Positions 23,868-32,553 of a stretch of DNA of 64,000 nt are shown piece by piece (position 1 is the first letter of the stretch; each line of letters begins with the position of its first letter). The position numbers and the translations under genes are program-made. The stretch spans positions 25,194 through 89,193 of the forward strand of contig WTGH01000029.1 of assembly GCA_011523655.1 (NCBI GenBank). Reading direction: 5' to 3'. The DNA comes from Rhodospirillaceae bacterium. GTDB lineage: Bacteria; Pseudomonadota; Alphaproteobacteria; Bin65. The notes beneath the pieces were generated by a model, which had not been told where the DNA came from, made no database searches, and was given only the letters and a program-made list of their open reading frames with translations.

Positions 23868-25454
23868 CTACCACACGCCGATCAGCACGCCCCGTTTCCT
23901 GGCGATGCCGAGCGCATCCTCGATCTCCCGGTCGGATTTGGTCGTCCGGGTCCGTCGGGTGCGCAGCCAGTGGAACAGCCGCTCGTGCAGTCCGGCGCGG
24001 ACGCTTTCATGTTCTTCGCTCTCGCCCAGGTCGACCAGTTCGTCCGGGTCGTTCGCCATGTCGAAAAGCTGCGGCCGGAAGCCCTCGTAGAGGATGTATT
24101 TCCAGTCGGCCGTGCGAATGCAATACGCCTTGGCCTGGTGGGCGCGCAGGCCGAGCGCGTCCCGGGCGCCGCGGTAGGAATAGTCGCATTCCGAGAAGGT
24201 GGCGTCGCGCCAGTCGTCGGCCGCATCGCCGTCGCGCAGCAGCGGCAGGATCGAATGGCCTTCCATCCAGTGGTCCTGCTCCGCCGGGTCGCCGCCCATC
24301 GCCTCGTAGAAGGTCGGCAGCATATCGATGCATTCGACGAAGCGGCCGTCCTGCGCGCCGCGGCTCGCGTCCGCCGCCGGGTCGGGGTCGTAGACGATCA
24401 TTGGCAGGCGCAGGACGCAATCGTGGAACAGCTCCTTCTCGCCGAGCCAGTGGTCGCCGAGATAGTCGCCGTGATCCGAGGTCAGCACGATCATCGTGTC
24501 GTCCATCCGGCCGGCCCGTTCCATCCAGCCGAACAGCCTGCCGAGATGGTCGTCGATCTGCCTGACCAGCCCCATGTAGGTCGGGATCACCGCCTCCCGC
24601 ACTTCGTCGCGGCTGAAATTCAGGCTGTCCTCATGCTGCTGGAAGGCGGCGTAGACCGGATGGCTGGTCTGGCGCTCACGGGCGCTGCGCACCGCCGGGA
24701 GGATGTCGGCCGCGCCGTACATGGCGTGGTAGGGCGCCGGCGCCAGATAGGGCCAGTGCGGCTTGATGTAGGAGAGATGCAGGCACCAGGGCTGCCCGTC
24801 GCCGCATTCCTCCATGAAGTCCTGCGCGCGCCGGGTCATGTAGGCCGTTTCGGAGTGCGCCTCCTTCACCCGCGCCGGCAGGCCCGCATGGCGCATCTCC
24901 CAGCCGCTGACCACGTTGCCGCCGGCGTCGAGCGCGCTGGCGCAATAGTCCTGCCACGGGTTGTCGCTTTCGTAGCCCTGTTCCCTCAGATACCGGTTGT
25001 AGGCAAAATCCTTCGCGCCGTAGCCGCCCGGATGCAGGCCGTCGTCCCGGTCGAAGGGCTCGAAACCGGCCTGGGTCGCCAGCACGCCGTGGGGCGAGGC
25101 CCTGTCGATCCCGAGCCGGTCGAGGCCGGGCTCGTCGATTTGCATGTGCGTCTTGCCGGCCAGCGCCACCCGCGCGCCCAGCGTGCGCAGATGATCGCCC
25201 ATCGTGCGGATATGGAGCGGCAGCGGCACCCGGTTCCAGTTCGCGCCGTGGGTGACCATGTAGCGGCCGGTATAGAAGGACATGCGCGACGGCCCGCAGA
25301 CCGACGATTGCGTGAAGGCGCGGGTGAAGCGGACGCCCCTGGCCGCCAGCGCATCGACATGGGGCGTCTCGAGCGTCGGATGGCCCATGCAGGACAGGTA
25401 ATCCGCCCGCAGCTGGTCGCACATGATGAACAGGACGTTTCGGACTTTGCCCAT
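23868..25454 (-). CDS. Type I sulfatase / phosphonate monoester hydrolase family
   Basis: A 528-residue alkaline-phosphatase-superfamily hydrolase. The N-terminal VLFIMCDQLRADYLSC supplies metal-binding Asp. The activation motif CGPSR (Cys53) is the site where Cys is oxidised to formylglycine, and TSDHGDYLGDH supplies further ligands. No signal peptide is evident, so it is probably cytoplasmic, as in choline sulfatase and phosphonate monoester hydrolases. ATG 25454 gives the family-like start MGKVRNVLFI. It is convergent with the MetE-like gene (19 bp apart). It needs a formylglycine-generating system not seen in this window. Substrate unresolved. Confidence 0.88.
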   Translation of the reverse strand: MGKVRNVLFIMCDQLRADYLSCMGHPTLETPHVDALAARGVRFTRAFTQSSVCGPSRMSFYTGRYMVTHGANWNRVPLPLHIRTMGDHLRTLGARVALAGKTHMQIDEPGLDRLGIDRASPHGVLATQAGFEPFDRDDGLHPGGYGAKDFAYNRYLREQGYESDNPWQDYCASALDAGGNVVSGWEMRHAGLPARVKEAHSETAYMTRRAQDFMEECGDGQPWCLHLSYIKPHWPYLAPAPYHAMYGAADILPAVRSARERQTSHPVYAAFQQHEDSLNFSRDEVREAVIPTYMGLVRQIDDHLGRLFGWMERAGRMDDTMIVLTSDHGDYLGDHWLGEKELFHDCVLRLPMIVYDPDPAADASRGAQDGRFVECIDMLPTFYEAMGGDPAEQDHWMEGHSILPLLRDGDAADDWRDATFSECDYSYRGARDALGLRAHQAKAYCIRTADWKYILYEGFRPQLFDMANDPDELVDLGESEEHESVRAGLHERLFHWLRTRRTRTTKSDREIEDALGIARKRGVLIGVW

Positions 25455-25619
25455 GGCGGGGCCCATGCGGAGTATCGGCTTGGCGGCGGACCGGATCGAC
25501 CGGACCCTATAGGCGGCAGCCGCCACATCGGCAAGGCGCACGATGCCATGCGCCACCCGCTGCGCCGTTTGCCGGCGGACCGGAGCGCCGGCGCGGTGTA
25601 CCGCCGGCCGGCGATGGAC

Positions 25620-26333
25620 CTACTGGCCGTCCAGTTCCGCCATCTTCATGCGCATGGCCCGGAGCAGGCCGGCCATGGTGCCGCCGTAGCGCCGATAGGC
25701 CGAGGCGAATTCCCGGCGCTGGTTGAGCGACATGGAGACATTCTCGAACACCATATCGCGGACCTTGAGCGTTCCGCCCGACGGGCGCATGCGCCACTTC
25801 ATGTGAAACGGCCGCCCGCTGCGCAGGCCGACCATCCTGGTGGTGACGACAACGCCGGTCCGGTCCGGCCCGGCCGCGATGACCTCGAAATTCCCGTCCC
25901 TGTAGCGCCTAAGCTTGATCGTGTAGACCTTGACGACATAGTGCAGAAACAATTCGAGATACTGAGCCCTTTCGTCGGCTGAAGCTTTCGACCAGGCGGC
26001 ACGGCCGAGTACGAAGCGCGCGATCCGCGGCACGTCGAAATACATGGCGAACAGCGTGCGGAAGGTCGCTTCCTGCGTACGGCGGTCGCCGTTATCGCGC
26101 AGAACGGTAAAAACCGTCTGCGAAAGGGAACGGATAATCGCCTCCCCCTTCTGGACCGGATTGACGGGCGCGTCCGCCGCTCCGGCTGCGCCGGGCGAAA
26201 GGGCGCCGGCGATCAGCATCACGGCGGCAAGCGCCGTGCGGCGCACCCCCCCGCTTCGGGGCCGAGAAGCATTGGCGTCAGCGTTTACCCGGGTCATAGG
26301 CGGTATCTCTCGACGGACAGCAGCAGGTTTCAT
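25620..26333 (-). CDS. mlaC: MlaC-family periplasmic phospholipid-binding protein
   Basis: A 237-residue MlaC/Ttg2D-type protein with an N-terminal signal (hydrophobic ~33-50, Ala-rich cleavage region). The mature domain contains GEAIIRSLSQTVFTVL, FVLGRAAWSKASADERAQYLELFLHYV and FENVSMSLNQRREFASAYRRYGG, all typical of the family. MlaC ferries phospholipids across the periplasm between the outer-membrane MlaA complex and the inner-membrane MlaFEDB complex. It overlaps mlaA by 4 bp (ATGA). The MlaFEDB genes are not in this window. Confidence 0.9.
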   Translation of the reverse strand: MKPAAVRREIPPMTRVNADANASRPRSGGVRRTALAAVMLIAGALSPGAAGAADAPVNPVQKGEAIIRSLSQTVFTVLRDNGDRRTQEATFRTLFAMYFDVPRIARFVLGRAAWSKASADERAQYLELFLHYVVKVYTIKLRRYRDGNFEVIAAGPDRTGVVVTTRMVGLRSGRPFHMKWRMRPSGGTLKVRDMVFENVSMSLNQRREFASAYRRYGGTMAGLLRAMRMKMAELDGQ

Positions 26334-27163
26334 TGGCTGATGGCGGCGCGGCGCGCTTCGGTTCCTTCGGGCTTCGGCGCGGCGGCGACCGGCTGCGGCC
26401 CGGGTTCTTCGTCGTCGTCAATGTCGATATCGTCGTCACCGGGCGCCCCCGGCAGAATCCTGCCATTATGAATTTCGGCAAGGCGGGCCTGCCAGTAGCT
26501 GCTTCGCGCGGAGGCATAGAAGTCCAGCGACGTTTTCTTCAGGCCGTCGACCGCTTCGATCAGGCGTTCTCTCTGGTCGATGATTTCGACCGTCCGTTCG
26601 ACGAGTCCGACCCAGGCGTAGTCGGTCGTCGCCAGCAGGTAGCCGATCGGGTTGACCGCAACATCGGCGACGCGGCCCACGAAATGGCGCGTCGTCGACG
26701 GTCCGAGAAACGGAACGACCAGATAGGGACCGGGGCCGACTCCCCATGCCGCGAGGGTTTCGCCGAAATCCGACCGGCGGCCCGGCAAACCGGCCCTTGT
26801 TGCGACATCGGCGACGCCGGCGATGCCCGCCGTCGAATTGACGACAAAGCGGGCCAGCGTCACCTGCGCGCGGCCGAATTCGCCCTGCAGCAAATCGTTG
26901 ATGAAGACGACCGGCGAATTGAGGTTATCGGCGAAGTTGCGAATGCCGTCCCGGACCCCCCTTGGGAGCGCCTCGCGATACGCCATGGCGATCGGCTCGC
27001 CGATCGCCTCATCCACCCCATTGTTGAATTCGAAGGTCGCGCGATTGACGTTTTCGACAGGATCGTAAAGACCGCCGCCGAGATTGGCGCCGTCCTGAGT
27101 CGCGCAGGCAGCCAGCGAAATAGCCGCAGCCGCCAACAGGCTCCGTCCTGTTGTTGCTATCAC
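26330..27163 (-). CDS. mlaA: MlaA/VacJ-family outer-membrane lipoprotein
   Basis: A 277-residue MlaA homologue. I chose GTG 27163 because it is followed at once by a lipoprotein signal peptide with lipobox LAAC, and a GGGGG Shine-Dalgarno lies about 7 nt upstream. The MlaA core is evident: DPVENVNRATFEFNN, then NLNSPVVFINDLLQGEF, FVVNSTAGIAGVADVA and GPYLVVPFLGPSTTR. It removes misplaced phospholipids from the outer leaflet of the outer membrane. The C-terminus ends in an acidic Asp/Glu tract and a Pro/Ala tail. Coupled to mlaC by a 4-bp overlap. Confidence 0.92.
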   Translation of the reverse strand: MIATTGRSLLAAAAISLAACATQDGANLGGGLYDPVENVNRATFEFNNGVDEAIGEPIAMAYREALPRGVRDGIRNFADNLNSPVVFINDLLQGEFGRAQVTLARFVVNSTAGIAGVADVATRAGLPGRRSDFGETLAAWGVGPGPYLVVPFLGPSTTRHFVGRVADVAVNPIGYLLATTDYAWVGLVERTVEIIDQRERLIEAVDGLKKTSLDFYASARSSYWQARLAEIHNGRILPGAPGDDDIDIDDDEEPGPQPVAAAPKPEGTEARRAAISQ

Positions 27164-27534
27164 GCAACACCCCCTGCTGCGCGCGCCGCCGCCTTTTTTC
27201 TGCCGGTCTTGCGGTGCGCGCCGAAGCATGCGGTTAGCATACTGCGAGGCCGAATTCCACGCCGTAACAGCGCAGTATCGGTATTAATTTGCCCATAATA
27301 TCGCGATTTGCGGCCTTAATTTGGCGGCGCGGCGCACGCCGGTCTTATTGAACCGAATAACAACGCGCCTACCGGGACGCCCTGCCCGCGGTCAGTTCGT
27401 CACAGCGAAATTGCGGCCGGCCGGGCCCAATTGCCGAATCGAGCCTGCCGCACCCGTTCCGGTGCACCAGTTCCGGTACCGGGCGTGCGAGGCCGATCCG
27501 CAGAACCCGGCAGACGGACCGGGCGGTCGGGGAC
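27164..27534. other. 371-bp divergent intergenic region, no gene
   Basis: This interval lies between mlaA (minus) and a small membrane protein gene (plus). It contains a short A/T-rich island around 27275-27325 within otherwise GC-rich DNA, a likely place for the mlaAC promoter. I found no convincing -10/-35 pair, terminator or ORF. Confidence 0.5.
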
Positions 27535-27771
27535 ATGGGCATGAAGCTGCTGATCGCGGTCCTTTTCGGAATTCTGGCGCTGTCCGCGGCGGCGGCCTGG
27601 CATGTCTGGTCGGGGCTGGACGGCGCCGCCATGACCGGGCACGGCTACCTGGCCCTGGCCGCCGGGGTGACGCTTTCCATGATCGTCGGCGGCGGTCTGA
27701 TGGCGCTGGTCTTCTACAGCGCGCGCCGGGGCTACGACGACATTGACGATCCATCGCAGGACGGCCGATAG
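27535..27771 (+). CDS. Small two-helix membrane protein, function unknown
   Basis: A 78-residue hypothetical protein with two predicted transmembrane helices, residues ~3-24 (LLIAVLFGILALSAAAAW) and ~38-64 (YLALAAGVTLSMIVGGGLMALVFY). It has a short polar C-terminus rich in Asp. I do not recognise a family with certainty. ATG 27541 (second Met) is an alternative start. The neighbours (mlaA divergent, thioesterase downstream) do not give a function. Confidence 0.6.
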   Translation: MGMKLLIAVLFGILALSAAAAWHVWSGLDGAAMTGHGYLALAAGVTLSMIVGGGLMALVFYSARRGYDDIDDPSQDGR

Positions 27772-27913
27772 GACGGATTCCGCGCTACGGTCGCGATCTG
27801 CGCGGCAGTGTCCGGCTTGCGCCGGCCGCGGGCGGCGTGGCATCTGATCCCCGCCTCGTAGGCCCTTTGCGGTTTCTCCTCCGGTCTCCCCTCCCCCCGA
27901 TCGCGCTCGCACC

Positions 27914-28456
27914 ATGTCAGCACCGTTACGTCCGCCCCGGGACCCTGCGGGCCCGGGCGTCGAAATTCGCAGGAACGAACGGCTGGTCGTCCACCGGTCC
28001 GCCGTCCAGCCGGAATGGATCGACTATAACGGCCACATGAACGTCGCCTATTACCTGTTGGCGTTCGACCTGGCGCTGGATGCGCTGTTCGACCGGATCG
28101 GCCTGACGCAGCCCTACCGCGAGACGCACGGGGTTTCGACCTTCGCGCTGGAAGTCCATCTTTCCTACATTCGCGAAGTCAGGCTGGAAGATCCGCTGCG
28201 CTTCGAGGTCCAGATGCTCGATCTGGACGAAAAGCGGTTCCACCTCCTCATCTATATGGTCGACGACCGGACGGGCGATCTCTGCGCCGCCGCCGAGTGG
28301 ATCAGCGCGCATATGGATATGACGTCGCGCAGGATGGCGCCGTTCCGCGACGACCTCAGGGTTCCGCTCGAGCGGATCCGCGACGCCCACCGGGATATGC
28401 CCTGGCCCGACCACGCCGGCCGCAAGATCGGCATCCGCCGCCGCAAGGCTTCCTGA
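27914..28456 (+). CDS. 4HBT/hotdog-fold acyl-CoA thioesterase
   Basis: A 180-residue hotdog-fold thioesterase. The active-site segment PEWIDYNGHMNVAYYLLAFD, with Asp and the DYNGHMN loop, is the signature of 4-hydroxybenzoyl-CoA and betainyl/carnitinyl-CoA-type thioesterases. HLSYIREVRLEDPLRFEVQ forms the next strand. Such enzymes hydrolyse a CoA thioester to free acid plus CoA. It resembles the thioesterases found with carnitine catabolism genes, but no carnitine genes are present here. Confidence 0.85.
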   Translation: MSAPLRPPRDPAGPGVEIRRNERLVVHRSAVQPEWIDYNGHMNVAYYLLAFDLALDALFDRIGLTQPYRETHGVSTFALEVHLSYIREVRLEDPLRFEVQMLDLDEKRFHLLIYMVDDRTGDLCAAAEWISAHMDMTSRRMAPFRDDLRVPLERIRDAHRDMPWPDHAGRKIGIRRRKAS

Positions 28457-28558
28457 GTTTTCGCCGGTCGCCCCGGCGGCCGGTTTCTGTGAAGCTGCCG
28501 GCGCCTCTCCGCTCCGTGCCTGTTGGCATTGGCGTTGCCGCCATGCGATACCGCGGCG

Positions 28559-30403
28559 ATGGCCGCAAACCGCGACGAGAGGAACGGCCGGCCGGAAGCG
28601 GGCGGCGACAGCGCCCCGGCGGGCGCCGGTCAGCGGCGGCTCCGCAGGGCCGTTGCCGGCGAAACCCGTGCGCGTCTGGCCCGGCTTGCCCGCGGGATCC
28701 GGGGCGAGGAAATGCAGATCGCCCTGCTCGCACTGCTGGTCGGCGGCCTTGCCGGCTATGCGGCGGTCGGCTTCCGGCTGCTGATCGGCTGGATCCAGTT
28801 CCTGTTCTATGGCGAGTCGGCGGAGAAGCTCTTTTCCGCTGCGCAAGGCCTGCCGTGGTGGCAGGTGCTGCTGGCGCCGGCCGCCTGCGGGCTGCTGGTC
28901 GGGCTGTTCATCCGCTACCTGATGCCGAACGGCCGGCCCCAGGGCGTCGCCGATGTGATCGAGAGCGCCGCCCTGCACGAAGGGCGCATGTCGCTGCGCC
29001 ATGTCGCGCTGGCCTCGCTGGCCAATGCGACGTCGATCGGCGGCGGCGCCTCGGTCGGCCGGGAAGGTCCGGTCGTCCTGCTGGGGGCCGGACTCGCCTC
29101 GGCTGTGGGCAGGCGGCTCGGCTACAGCCGGGGCAACATGCTGACCCTGCTCGGATGCGGGGTGGCGTCGGCCGTCGCGGCGTCGTTCAACGCGCCCCTC
29201 GCCGGCGCCCTGTTCGCGCTTGAAGTCGTGGTCGGCCACTATCGCTTGAAGGCGTTCGCCCCGGTCGTGATGGCGTCGGTGACCGGGACCATCGTATCGC
29301 GCATCCATTTCGGCGATTTTCCGGCCTTTATCAAACCGCAATACACCCTCGTTTCCTTCTGGGAATTTCCGGCCTTCGCCCTGCTGGGCGTAACGGCCGC
29401 CGTCGCCGCTGTCGCGATGATGGGTGCGATCATCTCGGTGAGCTACGTCGCCACGCGCAGCCGGGTGCCGGCCTGGGGCTGCCCCGCGATCGCCGGGCTG
29501 GCGGTCGGCGCCATCGCGCTGTTGTTTCCGCAGGTGCTCGGCGTCGGCTATGAAGCGACGGACCGGGCCCTGAACGGGGAGTTCGGCCTCTGGCTGCTCT
29601 TCGGCATTATCGTGGCGAAGATCGCGGCAACCGGCCTGTCCATCGGCAGCGGTTTCGGCGGCGGGGTCTTCAGCCCGTCGCTGATGCTGGGCGCCATGGT
29701 CGGCGCCGCTTTCGGCACGGTGGCGGCTTCGATCTTCCCCGAACTGGCCTCCGACCGCGGCGCGTACACGCTGGTCGGCATGGGCGCGGTCTCCGGCGCG
29801 GTGCTCGGCGCGCCGATTTCGACCATCCTCATCATTTTCGAACTGACCGGCGACTACAAGGTCACACTGGGCGTGATGTTCGCGGTCGTGATCGCTTCGG
29901 TCATCGCCCGCGCCGTGTTCGGGCGGTCATTCTTCCATTGGCAGCTCGGTCAGCGCGGCGTCATGGCCGAGATGGATCCTGCGGAACAAACGATCCGCCG
30001 AACGACCATGGCCGACCTGGCGCAAACGGCGGTCCCGGCGATGAACGAAGCCTGTTCGGTTGCCGACGCCCGGACGATGCTGATCGAAGTGCCCGACCGG
30101 CCGGTCTATGTGGTGGACGACGGCGGCCGTCTGCGCGGGTGGGTCGGACTGGCCGATCTCTTTGCCTTCGGTTTCGACGCGGCGCCGAGCGCGGGCGGAT
30201 CGGTCGAGCATGTGATGGATACGCCGCCTTTCCTCCTGGAATCCGATAATGTCGATGAAGCCATGCAGGTATTCTCCCGCACGGCGGAGACGATGCTGCC
30301 GGTGGTCAGCAGTCAGACCGACAGGGTGCTGAGGGGCGAGGTCCGGCAGCGCGACGTCATGGTCGCCTATCGCGACGCCCATCGGGCCGCCCGCGACCTG
30401 TAG
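28559..30403 (+). CDS. ClC-family chloride channel/antiporter with CBS domains
   Basis: A 614-residue ClC protein with ten or more hydrophobic segments. The selectivity-filter elements are present: GREGP (168-172), whose Glu is the gating glutamate, and GSGFGGGVFSPSLMLGAMVG further on. After about residue 450 comes a cytoplasmic tail with two CBS repeats (around VADARTMLIEVPDRPVYVVDDGG and VDEAMQVFSRTAETMLPVV), which often bind nucleotides. ATG 28559 is preferred over a TTG at 28523. It is the last plus-strand gene before a convergent intergenic gap. Confidence 0.93.
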   Translation: MAANRDERNGRPEAGGDSAPAGAGQRRLRRAVAGETRARLARLARGIRGEEMQIALLALLVGGLAGYAAVGFRLLIGWIQFLFYGESAEKLFSAAQGLPWWQVLLAPAACGLLVGLFIRYLMPNGRPQGVADVIESAALHEGRMSLRHVALASLANATSIGGGASVGREGPVVLLGAGLASAVGRRLGYSRGNMLTLLGCGVASAVAASFNAPLAGALFALEVVVGHYRLKAFAPVVMASVTGTIVSRIHFGDFPAFIKPQYTLVSFWEFPAFALLGVTAAVAAVAMMGAIISVSYVATRSRVPAWGCPAIAGLAVGAIALLFPQVLGVGYEATDRALNGEFGLWLLFGIIVAKIAATGLSIGSGFGGGVFSPSLMLGAMVGAAFGTVAASIFPELASDRGAYTLVGMGAVSGAVLGAPISTILIIFELTGDYKVTLGVMFAVVIASVIARAVFGRSFFHWQLGQRGVMAEMDPAEQTIRRTTMADLAQTAVPAMNEACSVADARTMLIEVPDRPVYVVDDGGRLRGWVGLADLFAFGFDAAPSAGGSVEHVMDTPPFLLESDNVDEAMQVFSRTAETMLPVVSSQTDRVLRGEVRQRDVMVAYRDAHRAARDL

Positions 30404-31024
30404 CCATTTCGTTGCGCGAACGGCCGCCGTGCAGGGCATGCCCGGAGGAAATGTTGGGCGTTTCGAAGGAATATTTTTTCCGTTCCCGGGCGATGACAGC
30501 GGCGCTCCGGAGGACCGATTCCCCGGTGCGTGCGCACCCGGTGAAGGCCCGGTCGGGACCGGTCCGAAAGACCGGCGCAACGCCTTGCGACCGGGTCCGG
30601 AATTAACGTGCATAAACACTTTTTGCGGCGAAAAAAGACGCTTTGAAACAAACGGTTACTTTACAACAATTGCCTTCTGCGGAGACCGCCGGATGGCGCA
30701 GGAGCCGGATCGATCGACCGCCCGGAGGATCGGGATGGCCCCGCGGCCGCGCATTTGCGCACAAAGTTATCCACAAGACGGAACGCTTCGCCCGGGCCTT
30801 TGGTCAGCCCGGTTGCGTTCGGCCGGCGCCGCAATCAAAGCAAATCCGGCGCGAATTCCTGCCCGAGCATATTGTCGGCGGGCCCGCCTGACGATTCAGC
30901 CGGAGAGCATAAAAATTTATTATAATAAACAGGTTAGCGGCAAAGTTCCGGCCTCCGCGCCGGCCGAAACCCGCAAACCGTCACCTGACATGCGCCGCAC
31001 CCGCCGGCGCCGCCCGATCGCCGT
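30404..31024. other. 621-bp convergent intergenic region with A/T-rich islands
   Basis: The region lies between the 3' ends of the ClC gene and allA, so it should not need promoters for its neighbours. No ORF looks genuine. It contains A/T-rich stretches at about 30605-30670 and 30908-30935 (the latter around TTATTATAATAAA) and a perfect TTATCCACA at 30767-30775. No clear terminator was seen. Confidence 0.6.
30767..30775 (+). promoter_or_regulatory. Perfect DnaA-box sequence TTATCCACA
   Basis: The 9-mer equals the high-affinity DnaA consensus and sits between two A/T-rich islands in an otherwise GC-rich, gene-free interval. Only one perfect copy was noticed here, so a replication origin is not established; an isolated DnaA-binding site is the modest reading. 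Confidence 0.35.
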
Positions 31025-31546
31025 TCAGTCAGGAATGATTGCCGCAACCGCAGCGGACTCCGGCGTTCCGAACCAGTGTTCTTCGAGGTTGTCCCCCGGG
31101 CCGCCCCGGTCGACCACCAGGAAGTCCTGCGGCCGCAGGACGAGCAGCGGATGGTGCCAGGTGTCGGGCCGGTAATTGACTCCCTGCTCGCCGGTCGCGC
31201 GGAAGCAGCGGAGCGTCGCCGGGTCCGGTTCCGCCGCACCCCGGCACACGACGACCAGCCAGTCGTGCGGCGCCAGCGGATAGAATGCCTGCGAGCCGAG
31301 CGGGTGCCGCTCCATCATCCGGATGGCGATCGGCGTGGGGCGCGGCTGCGCCCGGAAGATCGAGATCAACGGATGGCCGCCGTCGCGGCCGACATCGACC
31401 GCCGCCAGGTCGTGAAACCGCACGGTCGTGCCTTCGTTGATGAGCAGCCGCTGCGCGTCCGCCCGTTCGATGACGTCGCCGAACGGCGCGAAGGCCTCCC
31501 CGGTCAGCGGTTCGGCCGAAAGCGATACCGGCAGGATTCCGGTCAT
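31025..31546 (-). CDS. allA: Ureidoglycolate lyase
   Basis: A 173-residue AllA-type ureidoglycolate lyase, which splits ureidoglycolate into glyoxylate and urea in the last step of ureide breakdown. The family's features are present: LTGEAFAPFGDVI at the N-terminus, INEGTTVRFHDLA, MMERHPLGSQAFYPL, and GVNYRPDTWHHPLLVL with the cupin-like histidines. It is the last gene of the minus-strand ureide operon and overlaps alc by 4 bp. Confidence 0.93.
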   Translation of the reverse strand: MTGILPVSLSAEPLTGEAFAPFGDVIERADAQRLLINEGTTVRFHDLAAVDVGRDGGHPLISIFRAQPRPTPIAIRMMERHPLGSQAFYPLAPHDWLVVVCRGAAEPDPATLRCFRATGEQGVNYRPDTWHHPLLVLRPQDFLVVDRGGPGDNLEEHWFGTPESAAVAAIIPD

Positions 31547-32553
31547 CGGCGGTCGAGCCGGCCGAAGACGCGGAAGCGCGATACGCCGCCGTCGGGATAG
31601 ATGTTCAGGCGCACCGTATCGACCGGCCCGGCCGACGCCAGGTCCGCTGCCTCGAAGACGTGGATCGAATCGGCTTCCAGCTTGTTTTGCTCGAGAAGGA
31701 AGGTCCAGCCGCCGGCGGCAGCGAGCAACGCCTCGTCGCCGTCGCCATCGCCCGAAGCGCCGGCAACGGCGCCCTGGACCGAGCAGCGGTCCGGATAGTT
31801 GCCCTTGAAATGGGCGGTATCGACCTCGATGCGCTCGACGATGCCGCGGTGGCCGAGCGCGATGACGATCCAGTCATGGCCCGGTTCGCGCCGCCGGCGG
31901 GTTTCCCAGCCGTCGCCCATGGTCTTGCCGCGGCCCTCCGAAAGCAGCGCCGTGACGTCGCCGTAATGGGCATCGTTGTAGCCGACGATCCGTCCGCCAT
32001 TCTTCAGCGAGGAAAGCTCTATCGCGCCGTCGTCGGCGACCGCATCCCAGTCGACGACCGGTTCGCCATAAACGCGCAGCCGCGCCACGCCGCCGTCCGG
32101 ATAGATGTTGAGGCGCAGCCAGTTGACCGGCATCTCGTTGGCCGACGCCGCGAAATTGTTGCAGGACGAGCCGAGCGCGCACCGCGGCACCAGGGTCGTC
32201 CATTCGGCGCCGCTGCCGGGCTCGGTTTCGCTCCGGCAGCCTTCGAGCATCGCTTCCGGCGGATAGTTGCCGGTGAAATGCGCGGTATCGATATCGACGC
32301 CGCGGACGATGCCCTGAACGCCGAGCCGGATCAGGCACCAGTCGTGGCCCGGCGTGCGTTTGCGGCGGCTTTCCCAGCCGTCCATCCACTTGCCGCGGTC
32401 GTCGTATTTTTCCGGGATCCAGACCGGATCGTGGTCCTGCAGCATCCGGGCCATCGGCGCGAAAAAATCGTCCGAGCAGGCCACAGCCTCCGTGCCCATC
32501 TTCGGCGATGCCAGGTTGACGAAGCGGGTGGCGAATTCAGGTGTCTCGGTCAT
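31543..32553 (-). CDS. alc: Allantoicase
   Basis: A 336-residue allantoicase, which hydrolyses allantoate to ureidoglycolate and urea. The protein is a tandem duplication, as in the family. Each half contains a DGWExRRxRxPGHDW block (at about residues 55 and 215), a DTAHFxGNYP block and a (V/L)RLNIYPDGGV(A/S)R(L/F)R block. Start ATG 32553 overlaps the puuE stop by 4 bp, and the alc stop overlaps allA by 4 bp. Confidence 0.95.
   Translation of the reverse strand: MTETPEFATRFVNLASPKMGTEAVACSDDFFAPMARMLQDHDPVWIPEKYDDRGKWMDGWESRRKRTPGHDWCLIRLGVQGIVRGVDIDTAHFTGNYPPEAMLEGCRSETEPGSGAEWTTLVPRCALGSSCNNFAASANEMPVNWLRLNIYPDGGVARLRVYGEPVVDWDAVADDGAIELSSLKNGGRIVGYNDAHYGDVTALLSEGRGKTMGDGWETRRRREPGHDWIVIALGHRGIVERIEVDTAHFKGNYPDRCSVQGAVAGASGDGDGDEALLAAAGGWTFLLEQNKLEADSIHVFEAADLASAGPVDTVRLNIYPDGGVSRFRVFGRLDRR

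Noticed and set aside
23538..25982. An 814-codon plus-strand frame opposite the sulfatase
   Set aside because: Antisense shadow of the sulfatase and mlaC genes; His/Arg/Val-rich with no domain-like features.
30643..30891. An 82-codon ORF between the ClC and allA genes
   Set aside because: No family features or ribosome site, and it reads through the DnaA-box region.
30600..30960. Chromosomal replication origin
   Set aside because: Only one perfect DnaA box was found and no origin-linked genes are adjacent, so it is reported only as an isolated site.
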